Source of the DNA: Blasia pusilla
Taxonomy: Eukaryota > Marchantiophyta > Marchantiopsida > Blasiales
NCBI GenBank assembly: GCA_050084515.1
Contig: CM114273.1
Location: 31,000,001-31,064,000, forward strand
DNA length: 64,000 nt
Reading direction: 5' to 3'
Shown here one piece after another: positions 13,035-23,940 of this stretch. The notes under the pieces were generated by a model that did not search any database, had not been told where the DNA came from, and worked only from the letters and a program-made list of their open reading frames with translations. Position 1 is the stretch's first letter. Every line of letters begins with the position of its first letter. The translations under genes and the position numbers were made by a program.

Positions 13035-13703
13035 CTATACTCTAGCATCACGGCATATGTTTAGGCAACATATGCAAACTTTCCCTGAAATGGTTCTACC
13101 AGTTGAGTGAATGCATACTAAGTTCTCCGGGGTGACAACTTCCCAAGTATTACAATACTCAAGAATAACCTCCACCGTGTGGCCACCAATAGAACACGCA
13201 TATTCAAGCAAGGCTCGTGCCTTCCTAACTATGGGATGATCCTTCCCAGGGAGAATTCCCCCTGCATCATGACATATATGAAGGATGACTTTGCAGGTGA
13301 CCCCAAGCATTAGCCATGCTAATAGTGCTCCTCTATCCTCCCTCCACATAACAATGTCTACAAATCGCACGTGCATGTGGCGATCTTCTAAGCGGAATAG
13401 CCAATTCCTAGTTTTTCTTTGTCGCCTATTTGGGGTCCAATAACGCTCAAAGTAAGCATGAAAGTAGCAAATGTTTGCCCTTGCAGATTCTGGGAGGGCA
13501 AGGACACAGTCCAAGAGACCAAGAGGCCTGCTAATGGTAAAGATCTTGACCTTCACTTCAAAAGAAAGGCTCCTCAATCTGGACAAAAAGTACCCTGTGT
13601 CGTTTTGAGCCATTGGTTGTAACGAAACACCCGCCATCACTCTGATACCATCCAGAAACATGAAAGATGTTACATTCCTAAGACTTCTCTCTCCTTGGTT
13701 CAA
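13035..13703 (-). CDS. Unrecognised ORF, 222 aa, inside a candidate LTR element
   Basis: A long open frame with balanced composition (blocks such as FLSRLRSLSFEVKVKIF, VILHICHDAG, EVILEYCNTW). I do not recognise it as gag, pol or any host family. Its first codons overlap the candidate LTR end and primer site, so the true start is probably an internal Met such as that of MAQNDTG. Its position directly behind an LTR/primer-site pair suggests cargo or captured host sequence, but this is inference. Confidence 0.35.
   Translation of the reverse strand: MNQGERSLRNVTSFMFLDGIRVMAGVSLQPMAQNDTGYFLSRLRSLSFEVKVKIFTISRPLGLLDCVLALPESARANICYFHAYFERYWTPNRRQRKTRNWLFRLEDRHMHVRFVDIVMWREDRGALLAWLMLGVTCKVILHICHDAGGILPGKDHPIVRKARALLEYACSIGGHTVEVILEYCNTWEVVTPENLVCIHSTGRTISGKVCICCLNICRDARV
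13640..13650 (-). promoter_or_regulatory. Candidate primer-binding site (tRNA-iMet type)
   Basis: The minus strand reads TGGTATCAGAG, the common plant LTR-retrotransposon primer site complementary to the 3' end of initiator tRNA-Met. It lies 10 bases inside the candidate LTR end. Confidence 0.6.
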
Positions 13704-14052
13704 AAGGCTACAACAAAGAGATATTTAATGATTACAACAATTCTCTCTCCATTCAAGTGAATCGGTGAAATATTTACTAAACTACATAAGAGTAGTTAAA
13801 AATGGAGTATACAAATATAGACTAATTTTTTGTATTTTTATGCCCGAAACGTGTACATCATATTCAAATAGACAAAGAAGTCACCATATAGATCGTCCCC
13901 TCCATATAGATGCACTCTTAAGCTCTTGAAACAAATCAGGAAGCTTTTGAAGCTGAAGGGCAAAGGACTGTTATTATTTTCGTCCTAGTATGATATCACA
14001 ACTGGTTGGTGTGATATTAGAACTTGGAGTGGAACATCTCCAAGTTCTAACA
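13661..14052 (-). repeat. Candidate 5' LTR, 392 bp, of a minus-strand element
   Basis: On the minus strand it starts TGTTAGAACTTGGAG and ends ATCTTTCA (TG...CA), just upstream of the tRNA-Met-type primer site. The first 65 bases can form two hairpins: AGAACTTGGAG with CTCCAAGTTCT, and TGATATCACA with TGTGATATCA. No matching 3' LTR was found downstream, so the element is truncated or the assignment is partial. Confidence 0.5.
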
Positions 14053-15760
14053 TTTGAATCTCTACACCAATACTTTATGGTCAACACTCACACTTTATGA
14101 GAGTGAGATGAGTACGAAGAAGAACAATCAAAACATGAGTTCATGGAACTAGTCGCGGAGGTAGTCACAATATTCACCGAGGCCAATACGAACTATCGAC
14201 TTGCAATCAAGCTAGAAGGTAATGTTCTCGATTTCAAGAATCGAGATGACCCTAAGCAAGTACAAACAACGAAATCTTCTTAGAGGGCAAGGTGAAATTC
14301 CTTGTGATATCACGGTTTGAGTTTTATATTTTGGCCTCGTAGGAGATTGATTTGTTGACATAACTTGACACATGGGGAACAAAATCTTGTCGCAGCACTA
14401 GATCCAAATGGACATAGGAGAAAAATTTACAGATGCCGAAGAAAACCTTGGATTCATTCTCGCAAATAAAGCCACAAAACATGCTTTGAAGCACGGTAGT
14501 GCCCTCGGTGAGAGTGTAAGTGGAACCTGCTGTCCTAGTCTACTACTTTGTCTTCTACCTCGATCAGGTACTGCTCCCACCAAAAAAATTGTGTGGATTT
14601 GATCCTGTCATCCATGATATCTGTTTCCTAACCAGGACTTTGACTATTAGCTCATGTTTATGGCGAGCAGGTAACTAGTGAACCGTGGGGCAGTCATGTT
14701 TCTTTAGACCATTCCATACTTTGGTCTCGGGGCAAAGATCTGGGCAAGGGTTACACAACATTGCGGATAGTCAAAAATATCGCCTTGAATGTGGATGCTG
14801 AGCGAGGTGACAGAAATCACGGTGGTATTTGGAATGGCCATCATAACGCTGGGATTCTAAAGGGTTGGTGGTGCACTCACTGCATTGGAGTCGAGGAGAT
14901 GGAATTGTGTGCTTTTGTTTCATTTTTTTTATGTATTGAAGCTCGGAAAGAAAGGCTCTGTGTTGGTTGGAGTTTGTGTCAGTAATTTGGAGTGTGGATT
15001 CAATTGGCACGAGAGAAGTCCGGGGAGCTATGGAGTCCTCACTGATAGACCCTTCAATGACAGCCTCTGGAGTCGTGAGGGGTTGCAACCACTCTCAAAG
15101 ACAAGGGGATCAAAAAGTTGGAGAACAGATAAGTTTGCAAAGAGTGCAGATGAAAGACTTGAAACACTTCAGCTGCCCAGCCGCATTTTGGTCTAAGCAG
15201 GATCGCAAGTCCTTCGCCGTTTGTGCGGCGACCATTGCATCGGCATCGGTGTTTGCAGGTTGTACGACAATCTCTTAATCTAAAAGTTTGGACATGATAC
15301 TTAAGCTACCAATGATGTCAATCCCTAGACGTGAATTTTTAGAAACCACTTGGTAGAATATTCCTTTCGCCGGAAATTGACAAATTCTCACTTGTGATAA
15401 CGATGTAGTGGAATGATTGATTCTGTGCAGTTGGATGTAAGTTTTAGTATGTCAAGCCAGCCCTCTATTATCCTATGAAAAGACTTATTTGAGCAGAAGA
15501 GACCTCATCTTGGCCAAAAATTGAAGAGCTTCGACTCACACAGGAATCTTGGACGCAGTAGAGAGTGCTAGATTGCGGCAATCCAACACAAAAACGGGAG
15601 ACGTCCAATGGCAGAAATGGGAGACTAGAATGGCAATGCACTATTTGTCATTCCCACTTCAAGTCATTGATAAAATTGGCCATGAAATGGAGCGAAATTG
15701 AAAGTGTCAATAGAAAACGGTATGGCATAGGCTATCGGGACACACCAAAATTCTCCACAC
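14053..15760. other. No gene recognised
   Basis: Only short open frames on both strands; none has a recognisable domain or conserved block. Confidence 0.4.
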
Positions 15761-16082
<322 letters not shown>

Positions 16083-16450
16083 TGAAATCCGTGAAAGACC
16101 TACCGTCATAAAACACGTATAAAATCACATACAATCGAGCCAAACCCACTCCACGATGGGAGAATCTAAGTTGAAGCTTGCGAGAAACACCATAGCCAAG
16201 AGCCCTACTCACTACCAAGGCTAACTCCCAACGCAACAGGCTCAACTCAAAAAACTGACTGTTCTTTGGGTGCACTCCACACTCTATCCTCCAACCTAAG
16301 AGCGGGCCCTACTAGGAAAGTCACCCCCAACTGAGTAACCCCCAACCCTATGTATGAAACCGCATCTCTACCTAGCCACTACGGTCCTACATAAGGTATG
16401 GCCTCTACAAGCACACTATACTCTACGACATAATCCGTTTGGTCATGACA
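16083..16450 (-). repeat. L repeat (LTR), 3' copy, element 2
   Basis: 368 bp, on the plus strand tgaaatcc...ggtcatgaca. It has exactly the same length as the 5' copy at 25413-25780, with about 21 differences, about 15 of them transitions. A repeats flank it on both sides, unlike the 5' copy. Confidence 0.93.
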
Positions 16451-16452
16451 GC

Positions 16453-16558
16453 TGTCGTGCGAATCCACATCGTCATACAACATACATTGCTGACATACCA
16501 TACTCACATACATACATAACATAGAGGAGAGCATCCACAAACATAAGTGTATCACAAC
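16453..16558 (-). repeat. Inner A repeat between polypurine tract and L, element 2
   Basis: Plus strand tgtcgtgcg...gtatcacaa, immediately next to the polypurine tract, so it occupies the position of U3. Its outer twin is at 15973-16082. It also shows partial similarity to the A repeats of element 3 (shared tgtcgtgcg and acaacatacat). Confidence 0.85.
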
Positions 16559-16568
16559 TCGCCCCCCT
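16559..16568 (-). promoter_or_regulatory. Polypurine tract, element 2
   Basis: The minus strand reads AGGGGGGCGA, identical to the sequence in the same position in element 3 (50039-50048). It should mark the plus-strand priming point before U3. Confidence 0.75.
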
Positions 16569-16734
16569 AACTGGCGGTTAGGTCCCTCTAACTCCCAGGT
16601 AGCCCTATACATCTACTACATGCTATACACCTTCGTGGGTGCACGAATCAGAAGGCCGGGTGCTAGGTTGCCCCATCGTTAGTCGCACATCTGTAATCCA
16701 TATCATGCAAAGATCAAGTTATCTACCTCTCCTA

Positions 16735-16872
16735 AATACATCGAGGACAAACCCACCTTCCAGTAGGAACAACATCCATGCGTGGAGTCAAACACATCAT
16801 GTGCCAACCCCTAGAACACCGATCACACACCAACATACGGGCTGCGTTACTAGCAGACCCACACAACATGCA
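16735..16872 (-). pseudogene. PHD finger at C-terminus of integrase, element 2
   Basis: Part of the element 2 pol frame. It shows the C4HC3 pattern of a PHD zinc finger: CMLC, CDRC, HMMC and CPRC, with a conserved W before the last CxxC pair (GRWVCPRC). PHD fingers usually read histone H3 tails, so a role in chromatin targeting of integration is a reasonable inference. A second CxxCH block (NCMSCHLPN) lies about 25 residues upstream. The finger is intact, but the reading frame leading to it is broken. Confidence 0.85.
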
Positions 16873-18390
16873 CCTCAAGCTAGCACGTATCATGGCTAAG
16901 CTTGGGTCAACAGTACCATCCACATTTGGAAGATGACATGACATACAATTACGCACATGCATGGTCCTTCCAAACAAATCCATCACGACCCTCCAACATG
17001 AGAACTCCAGAAGCTAACACCTCGCGCACTCGTAAAATAGTGCGGCCTGTCGTCACATCCAACGTTGTTGGTGCAATCTGCTGCAAATAGACATAGTCCC
17101 CCACATGGAACCTATGAATCGATGGTCGATAACCTCCACCCCGAATGGTTGCATACCGCAACGTATCTCTATGTTGAGCAATGGCAAGATTCTCAAAGGC
17201 TGTTGGCATAATTGTCCGAAAGAGCTCTGCCCGCTGAGAACACACCCTCATCCATATCTCTAGGTCATCAAGGTTCACCACCTCACTAGACTCCCGAAAA
17301 TTGTTGCTGGAAAGTTTGGATCTCGGCCGTATAACAGAAAAGAAGGTGAGAAGGAAGCCAAGGATGCTTGGCGACTGAACCTATACCCCATGGCTAACCA
17401 TGGCAACCGAATATCCCAGTCTCCAAGATGCCCCTTTTGTAGGCCATACTTGCGCAATACCCTCTTCACCGTTTGAACCACACGCTCAGCCAAACCATCC
17501 TCCTCTGGATGATCTCGAGACGTGGTCCGATGATCAATCAACGGCTTGTCACAAAAGACCTGAAACTCACCCTAAAACTTTGTGCCTTGGTTGGTCAGCA
17601 CTTCAACTGGTGCACCAAAATGACTAAGCACTCTATCAAGAAGCGCGTACGCCGTTCCCTCACTTGCCTTGTCAGGTAATGCCACCAACTCAATCCACTT
17701 GGAGAAGTGCTCCACCATCACCAACACATATCGATGATGTCGTACAGTCAACGGTAACGGTCCCGCAAAGTCCACACTCCAACGGTAACCCAACCCCATA
17801 ATAGGCAAGGGGTGTAACTGCAGTGTAGGGGCATTGAATGATGCCCTCAGCTGGTCACAAACCATACAACGTGACACCAACTACTGCACCTGAGTATGCA
17901 TGCCACGCCACCAATACTGACCAAGGAGTAAGCTATACGTATGCTTTGCCCCAAAATATCCCAACTCCTCATGGGCATGTCGCACAATGCGCTCTCTCTG
18001 AGCCAAATGCGGCACTACTCGTACTCTACCATCCTCCCACACACGGAGAATATGTGTTCCCTCCAATCGATACCTCTTAGCACGTTGAAGAACACGGTCT
18101 CGCTCCTTGGCACTCACTATGCCTAGCATCCTACTGGTCCGTAGGAACTCCAACACCAACGCATCATCATGAATATCACGCTGATCCGTACCACCATCTC
18201 CAACCTTAGGATCTGAAGGTTGGCCATCTACCCTCTGACTAGAGTAAGATGTCATGTGGTCCTCCATACTAGAGTCCACCCCTAACCAACATAAAAAGGC
18301 GGATGCATGCCAACCTGGCACCATCTCCTCATCAACCTCGCCATACAATCTAGCCCCAGTTGCATCCTCTTGGCTAGTACATGGGTTCCT
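16873..18390 (-). pseudogene. Gypsy DDE integrase, element 2 (broken)
   Basis: In order: an HHCC zinc-binding domain (H in RHAHEELGYFG, then CMVCDQ), the catalytic core with DFAGPLPL for the first Asp, LTNQGTKF in place of the usual second-Asp block, then EEDGLAERVVQTVK with the Glu region. The C-terminal domain contains RFHVGDYVYLQQ. Breaks: in-frame stops at about 17878-17880 and 17569-17571, and a frame shift pair between about 17281 and 16986. The second catalytic Asp block reads TNQ, where element 3 has TDQ. It would insert cDNA copies; here it is inactive. Confidence 0.85.
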
Positions 18391-19869
18391 ACTCAACCCA
18401 TCACCATCAAGGGTGGCAACTCCAGGTCTATGTACCACCTGGAAGTCATACTCCTGTAAGATAAGAGCCCATCGTGCAAGCTTCCCTGTAAGCTTATCAG
18501 ACTCCATCAACCACTTGAGCGGCTGGTGATCAGTAACAAGGGTAAATTATGTGCCAAACAAGTAACACCTAAAGTGTGCCACAACCCACACTACTGCCAA
18601 GCACTCTCCCTCATATGAACTGTAGCACGACTCCGCTGCATTATTCGAACGACTTGCATAGGCCACCACAAACTCCATGTGCTCATCATCATGTTGTGTC
18701 AACATCACTCCAAGTCCCAACCTACTCCAATCAATGTGTAACTGAAATGGGTGCCCTCTGATAGGTCTCCTCAAGATAGGCGCCGCCACCAATTGGGCCT
18801 TGAGCTCCACAAAAGCTTTCTCCTGATCATCTCCCCAGTGCCACTCTTGATCTGATTTCAACAATTGGTTCAAAGGCTTTGCCATAGCACTAAATCCCTT
18901 CACATATCTCCGATGGTAGTTCGCCAATCCCATGAATGTCCGAACTCTACTCACATCTACCGGACGCAGAATAAGTGCAATAGCCTCCACCTTTGCTTGC
19001 TGAACTCCCAAACCACCTGGATAGATCACATGACCCAAGTACTCAACATCCTCATGGAAGAACTTACACTTTCTTGGATGCAAACGTAGACCATGAGCTT
19101 TCAACCGCTCAAACACCATCTGTAAATGTATTTGATGCTCCTCCACCGTGTTACTGAACACCAAGATATCATCAATGTAACACCGAACAAAATCCAACCC
19201 TACTAGGATCCTGTCAATCACTCTCTGAAACTCGGCAGGTGCATTCTTCAACCCAAAGGGGAAGAATTTCCATTGTTACAAACAATCCTTGCCATGAGAG
19301 TTGATACCCCAAAATGCTGCCTTGGCCTTGTCACTCTTCCGAATCGGAAATTGATGGTATCTTGCCCGAAGATCCAAAATACTGAAAATATTTGCCTGTC
19401 CCACCACATCAAAGATCTCCTCAGGTGTCGGCATGGCATACCTATCGGCCTTGGTTTGCCGACTGATACGACGGTAATCTCCACACATCCGCCTATCCAT
19501 GTAGTTGCCATGCATATCCTTTTTAGCAGGCATGACAATGGCTGATGCATACTCTCCATGCGACAACTCCACTTATCTAGCCTCCAAAAGGTCCAACGTC
19601 CTACTCTGAATCAGGTCCCTCTCCATATCACTATATCGGTAGGGACAACGGAAGATTGGCGTATCACTAGCCAAATCAATCCGTATACCGGGTCCAACCT
19701 GAGCACCCAACTCCTTCATGCTAAAGGCAAAACAACTCCTATAAGCACGTAGGAAGTGTGTCAAGCGTCGTTTCTTACCTCCCGTAAGCTTGGGCCCAAG
19801 TAATGACTCCCAAGTCTCCTCCACTAGCACACTAGAGGGAGAGGACGATGCCATTGGCTGCTACGCAAC
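18391..19869 (-). pseudogene. Gypsy reverse transcriptase and RNase H, element 2 (broken)
   Basis: The RT N-terminus shows PIFRCPYRYSDMERD, then SHGEYASAIVMPAKKD, CGDYRRISRQ and the active-site block CYIDDILVFS (YIDD), followed by LGHVIYPGG and FMGLANYHRRYVKGF. RNase H has LHIDWSRLGLGVML, FVVAYASRS, YEGECLAVVW and DFQVVHRPG. Single in-frame stops occur at about 19570-19572, 19252-19275 and near 18545; otherwise the frame is continuous with the upstream methyltransferase. The family is Ty3/Gypsy because RT-RH precedes integrase. Confidence 0.88.
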
Positions 19870-19977
19870 CCCCTCACAAGATGGTATACCCTTAGCTACA
19901 CCATCATCTGAGCAAATAACTCCTCCACCAGCATTAGCAACCAACTCCATATGCCCTGCCATTACATCCCATTTACT

Positions 19978-21447
19978 CTAAGGATGCAAAATACTACTCT
20001 CCTCGCCCCCAGCCAATGCCTCTACCATCCCGGTAGCCATCGAGCTCATCACAAGGGATGGAAGACCCACAGACATAGTCCAAAGTCGACACTGCTTGGC
20101 CATACCAAGACTCAAAATCCAAGTCAAACAATTTAGGTCCATGGCCTGACCCAACACATGACATCGTGAAGCCTCAGAAATGGAAGCAACCGCTATCACA
20201 CCAGTAGCAAATCCCATTGCACGCTCTCTCTCATCAGCGTTAGGCTCCACCAACTGTCGCACATGAGAATCCCATACAAGCCCGGGACCACCTTCCCTGT
20301 AGGCATGTGACAAGGGAAAACTCACAAATGTGGGTAGTGCCATCCTAGGCTGGCCCACACGGTTCACCACTGCCATGGATGACCGATCAATAACCCTCAC
20401 CATCTGAGAAAGTCGCCCAGTATCCAAGATACTATCCACTGTAAGGCAAGGATCCCGCTGCACTACATCATATGCTTGACGTAGAACCTCCCTAGGCAAC
20501 AAGTTTGTCCACCACAAGCGTGGACGATGTGCACGCGAGCCAACTCGCGCTGCATCCAACAACACCGCTGGTCCAATCCAAGACCGCACCTCATGAACAC
20601 TCGCCATCATCAGGGTCCGAGTGTCACCCAACAATGGAACATTCTTGAGAATGTAAGCTGGAGCACGTGCCTGATGAACCTGAAGATGTCGTAACACCCG
20701 AAACATCTCCCAAAACAATCGAGACCTAGGATTGTGTAATCCCTCACCACGACCAACACGTGTATGACCCTCACATGGCCATCTAGCAATCACCAAATCC
20801 ACAGGACCAATCCTCTCAAGGTCGTGCGCCCCCAACAATGCAATGTGTGACGGCAAAGCACGCTGGTACCCACGAATAGCTGATGGCGGCAACAACTCAG
20901 AATATCTCCGCATCAACTAACCAATATGTCGGGATGAGACTCTCTGGGCCGTCTCATCTCACTCCACATACACGTATCTCTGCACAGGAATACCGGCCTG
21001 CAACATTACAGCCAAACTAGTGCTAATCCCACCAAAGAGATCTAACACACAAATGCCCTCCGGCGGATACTGCCATACAATGGGTGTAGTATCCAAAGGG
21101 GATAACCCAACTGGACCTGAAGTAGGAGTCCACTGTGGGGTCTCCTCTTCCTCGTGAGGTATTAGAGCCTCACACCAAGCCTCCTGCACTAGGCGATCAG
21201 CCTCCTGTCGTAGTGCACCGCCTAAACTCCAAAGTGGCACATCCAACGATGAGGATGCCACTGCTGCAAAACTAGGGACCTCCTCTACCTCCTCATGCAC
21301 AGGAGAATCCATAGCACAAACATTACCCTCCAAAAAGTCTCCTAGCCAAGTGACTACTCCACTAAAACCAGCCACAGATGCTAACACTGTTGGGGAAGAC
21401 CCTCCTGGTCTAGCCCCATAAATAAATCTCAGAGGAACTTGGCTCAT
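19978..21447 (-). pseudogene. Cytosine-5 DNA methyltransferase domain, element 2 (broken)
   Basis: It lies between protease and RT and in the same frame as both. Motif I is VLDLFGGIST (near 21060-21030), followed by QRYVYVE. Motif IV is GPVDLVIARWPCE, with the catalytic Cys present but the following Gln replaced. The motif VI position reads YILKNVP where ENV is expected, so the catalytic Glu is lost. Motif VIII is AHRPRLWWTNL, and motif IX is EPNADERERAMGF with a motif X-like VLGQAMD after it. Layout and spacing resemble the DNMT3/DRM class (DLFxG, GRLFxE-like SRLFWEM, AHRxR) more than DNMT1. Two in-frame stops lie at 20917-20961. The original role would be to add 5-methylcytosine to DNA; this copy should be inactive. 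Confidence 0.88.
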
Positions 21448-21507
21448 ACGTCCATCCCCGGACTGCCAACCAGGTCTATAAGACGCTGTCTCAGTCCAGT
21501 AATCTAT

Positions 21508-22411
21508 CTAAAAACCCATCGGGTACAATACTGCTGCTCCAACTAGTACATCATACGACTCGGCCGATGTGACCACTACAGGTACTCCCAACTGGGAGCT
21601 ATCAGTCGCATGATCTGGTCTCAACTGTACAAAAAACTTCTCCCATGTCATAAATTGAGACCTATCATTGGCTCCTCCAAGTGATGTTTGAATATGGAAT
21701 GGGCAAGGCTCAAGCTCTGACCTCCGAATACCCAAACCAATACATGCCGCCTTTCCCAACATCAAAGGTTAGGCACCAGAGTCTAACAAGACTCTATCTT
21801 GTCTATACACTTGTTCTGTAAGACTCACCAAATCGAAATATCCCACTCCGGTTGTCCAACATACATACACCAGGTGCAAGCCTCTCACGATCAATGGCTG
21901 GCCGGGCTGGTAATGCATCCATCTTCACTGCTGCTGCCTGCCAAGTAGCACTGGTACTCAATGCTATACCTGACATAGAGGGCCGCTCCCCCGCAACACC
22001 CTCATCCATCTCAGCACGTGTAGCAGTAATACCCCCATGTTCACACAACGTGGCTGCTCGCTGAAATACAGGAGCTAAGTCAACTCCTAAAGCCATCAGT
22101 TTCGTGGCCGAAAACAATGGGGATCCCAATATTGAAGTTGCCATCCGCAATACTGCATTGGACGTTGCATCCGTGTCTACTACACACGATGTAGATGCCT
22201 CAGTCCCCACTGTCGGCTCAATAGGCTGCGTAGGAACCATGGATGGAGTCCTAAGCACCTCAGACAACAAGAATGATTGGGGAAGCCTAGCTTGCCTCCC
22301 AGCCTCACCCCTCTGTGGGTCCAACTCCACAACAGCACCACGTGACTCTGACGCTCGAGTGGCTCCTCTCGAACAGAATCGATGCCTTAACTTTGTCTTT
22401 GCACTTGCCAT
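21508..22411 (-). pseudogene. Gypsy aspartic protease with N-terminal linker, element 2 (broken)
   Basis: A 203-codon open stretch (22411-21803) holds the linker (TWQAAAVKMDALPARPAID, APGVCMLDNR). After a frame shift near 21830 the retropepsin block VLLDSGA follows, then a stop codon, then PLMLGKAACIGLGI and SYDVLVGAAVLYPMGF. The stop falls directly behind the active-site triad. The downstream frame runs into the methyltransferase frame without a shift. The protein would process the Gag-Pol polyprotein. Confidence 0.82.
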
Positions 22412-22461
22412 ATAAGAGAGATCATCCCCTCCATAAGAGGTCCTAAGATCTATGTTGGATA

Positions 22462-23940
22462 CTAGCCATAGTAGCCAACTTTTGCTCCAATGCTGCCAAT
22501 CGGGCGACCATAGTCGACTCTGTCGTGAGTAGTGGTAGGGGTAGCCACCGTAGGCTCTCCAACCACTGGTCCACCTCTACTACCCCTACCACCTCTACCA
22601 TCTCGGCCTCTATGCCTCATCTCAACTACTGGATGAAGATCAAAGCAACGCCTCGAGGATGACTGGTCTCCCGCAATGATCACAGTTGGGGCCGATTGTG
22701 GCCCATCCTCCAAAGTCCGTCTCCCATCCTCTTGGGGACAAAACTTCCTAACATGATCATCTCCACATGTCCAACATGATCCTTCTTTGCAAGGCAAAGA
22801 CAAATGAAGGCAATGGTCTCTCGCAAGTGTCCCTCTAGGACTGATTGAGGTCGTGTGTACCCCACGACTCCCACTACTACTACCACCACCACTACTACGA
22901 GAGATTGTGAGGTGGGCTCATCGAACACAAGAAGTAGTAGTTGTATCCCCATGAATGCCAATGTCACCACTCTCTCCTTCACCATGTTAAGCTCAATCTT
23001 CTCGAGATAGAGCAAACACATGGGTCAATGTGGGTGAATCATCACTCATAAGAGTAGCATCACGCACCTTGCGCAACTCTCTATCCAAGATCCCATACCA
23101 AAATTGATCGCTGAGCCTCGGTCACACCTTGGGTAATCGAAATCAAGCGTCGCACGAGTGAGTGTATGCCTCACTAAAACTCTCACCGTCTTTCGCTAAA
23201 ATTCTCAAGACTCCTCAACTTCTCTGTCTTCACTCCCTGATAGTTCTTCTTCAACCCCTTGAAGAACTGCAACCTGGTGAACGATGGTGGGGCACTAGTA
23301 CCTCCACTAGAACCCATACTGGTACCTCCTTTGGTACCCCCACTCCGGCTCGACTGCACCACTCAACGCCGGGTCGGGCCGGGCATAGTAGGAGCACTAC
23401 TACCAATACCACCATGGGTGATAGACACATAGCCTAGAGACCAATATTGTCTCCACGCCTCAATCTCAACAACATGGTCCTTCCTAAACTCATGGTAATC
23501 GTCCATGGGTGGTCCCTCCAACTGCTGAAACAACCCCTTCCAAGCCAAGAATGGTGTAAACAACGTGGCGTTCCGCAACATCTGCATATCATACCACGTA
23601 TCAAACTCCTGCATGAAGTCCTCCGACTCAATGCTGCCCACTGCACCCAAGTATCGTCATGGGCCCTTCATGGCCCCATATATCCTGTCCATGTCCCAAA
23701 TCAATGGAGCTACAACACTCCATAACAACGTAGAAGACTTGGTGTTTGGAACACCCTCGTCCTACTCTTCATCAACCGTCGGAAGTGGAAAAGGTAGCCG
23801 ATACCTCAATCCACTCCGTGTGAAACCACCAGTGTCCGCACCACGGTCCCCAAACAGACCACCAGACAACTCCGTGATGACCAACGCCGATGCCGCACCA
23901 CCACCAAATTACCACCACTAAGTAACCAAGTGATGTCGAT
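22462..23940 (-). pseudogene. Gypsy gag, element 2 (broken)
   Basis: Capsid-like blocks FMQEFDTWYD, LAWKGLFQQLEGPPMDDYHEF and EIEAWRQYW match element 3. The nucleocapsid knuckle is CWTCGDDHVRKFC, spacing CX2CX3HX4C, one residue shorter than the usual retroviral-type CX2CX4HX4C. The frame is split into at least three pieces (23650-23363, 23021-22680, 22803-22462). The N-terminal Arg/Gly/Pro-rich part begins near 23.9 kb, but I could not fix a start codon. Confidence 0.78.

Noticed and set aside
20917-20961. The two stops in the methyltransferase as an intron or readthrough signal
   Set aside because: The surrounding frame is continuous and similar to the rest of the domain, there are no GT-AG borders, and other parts of the element show the same kind of isolated stops.
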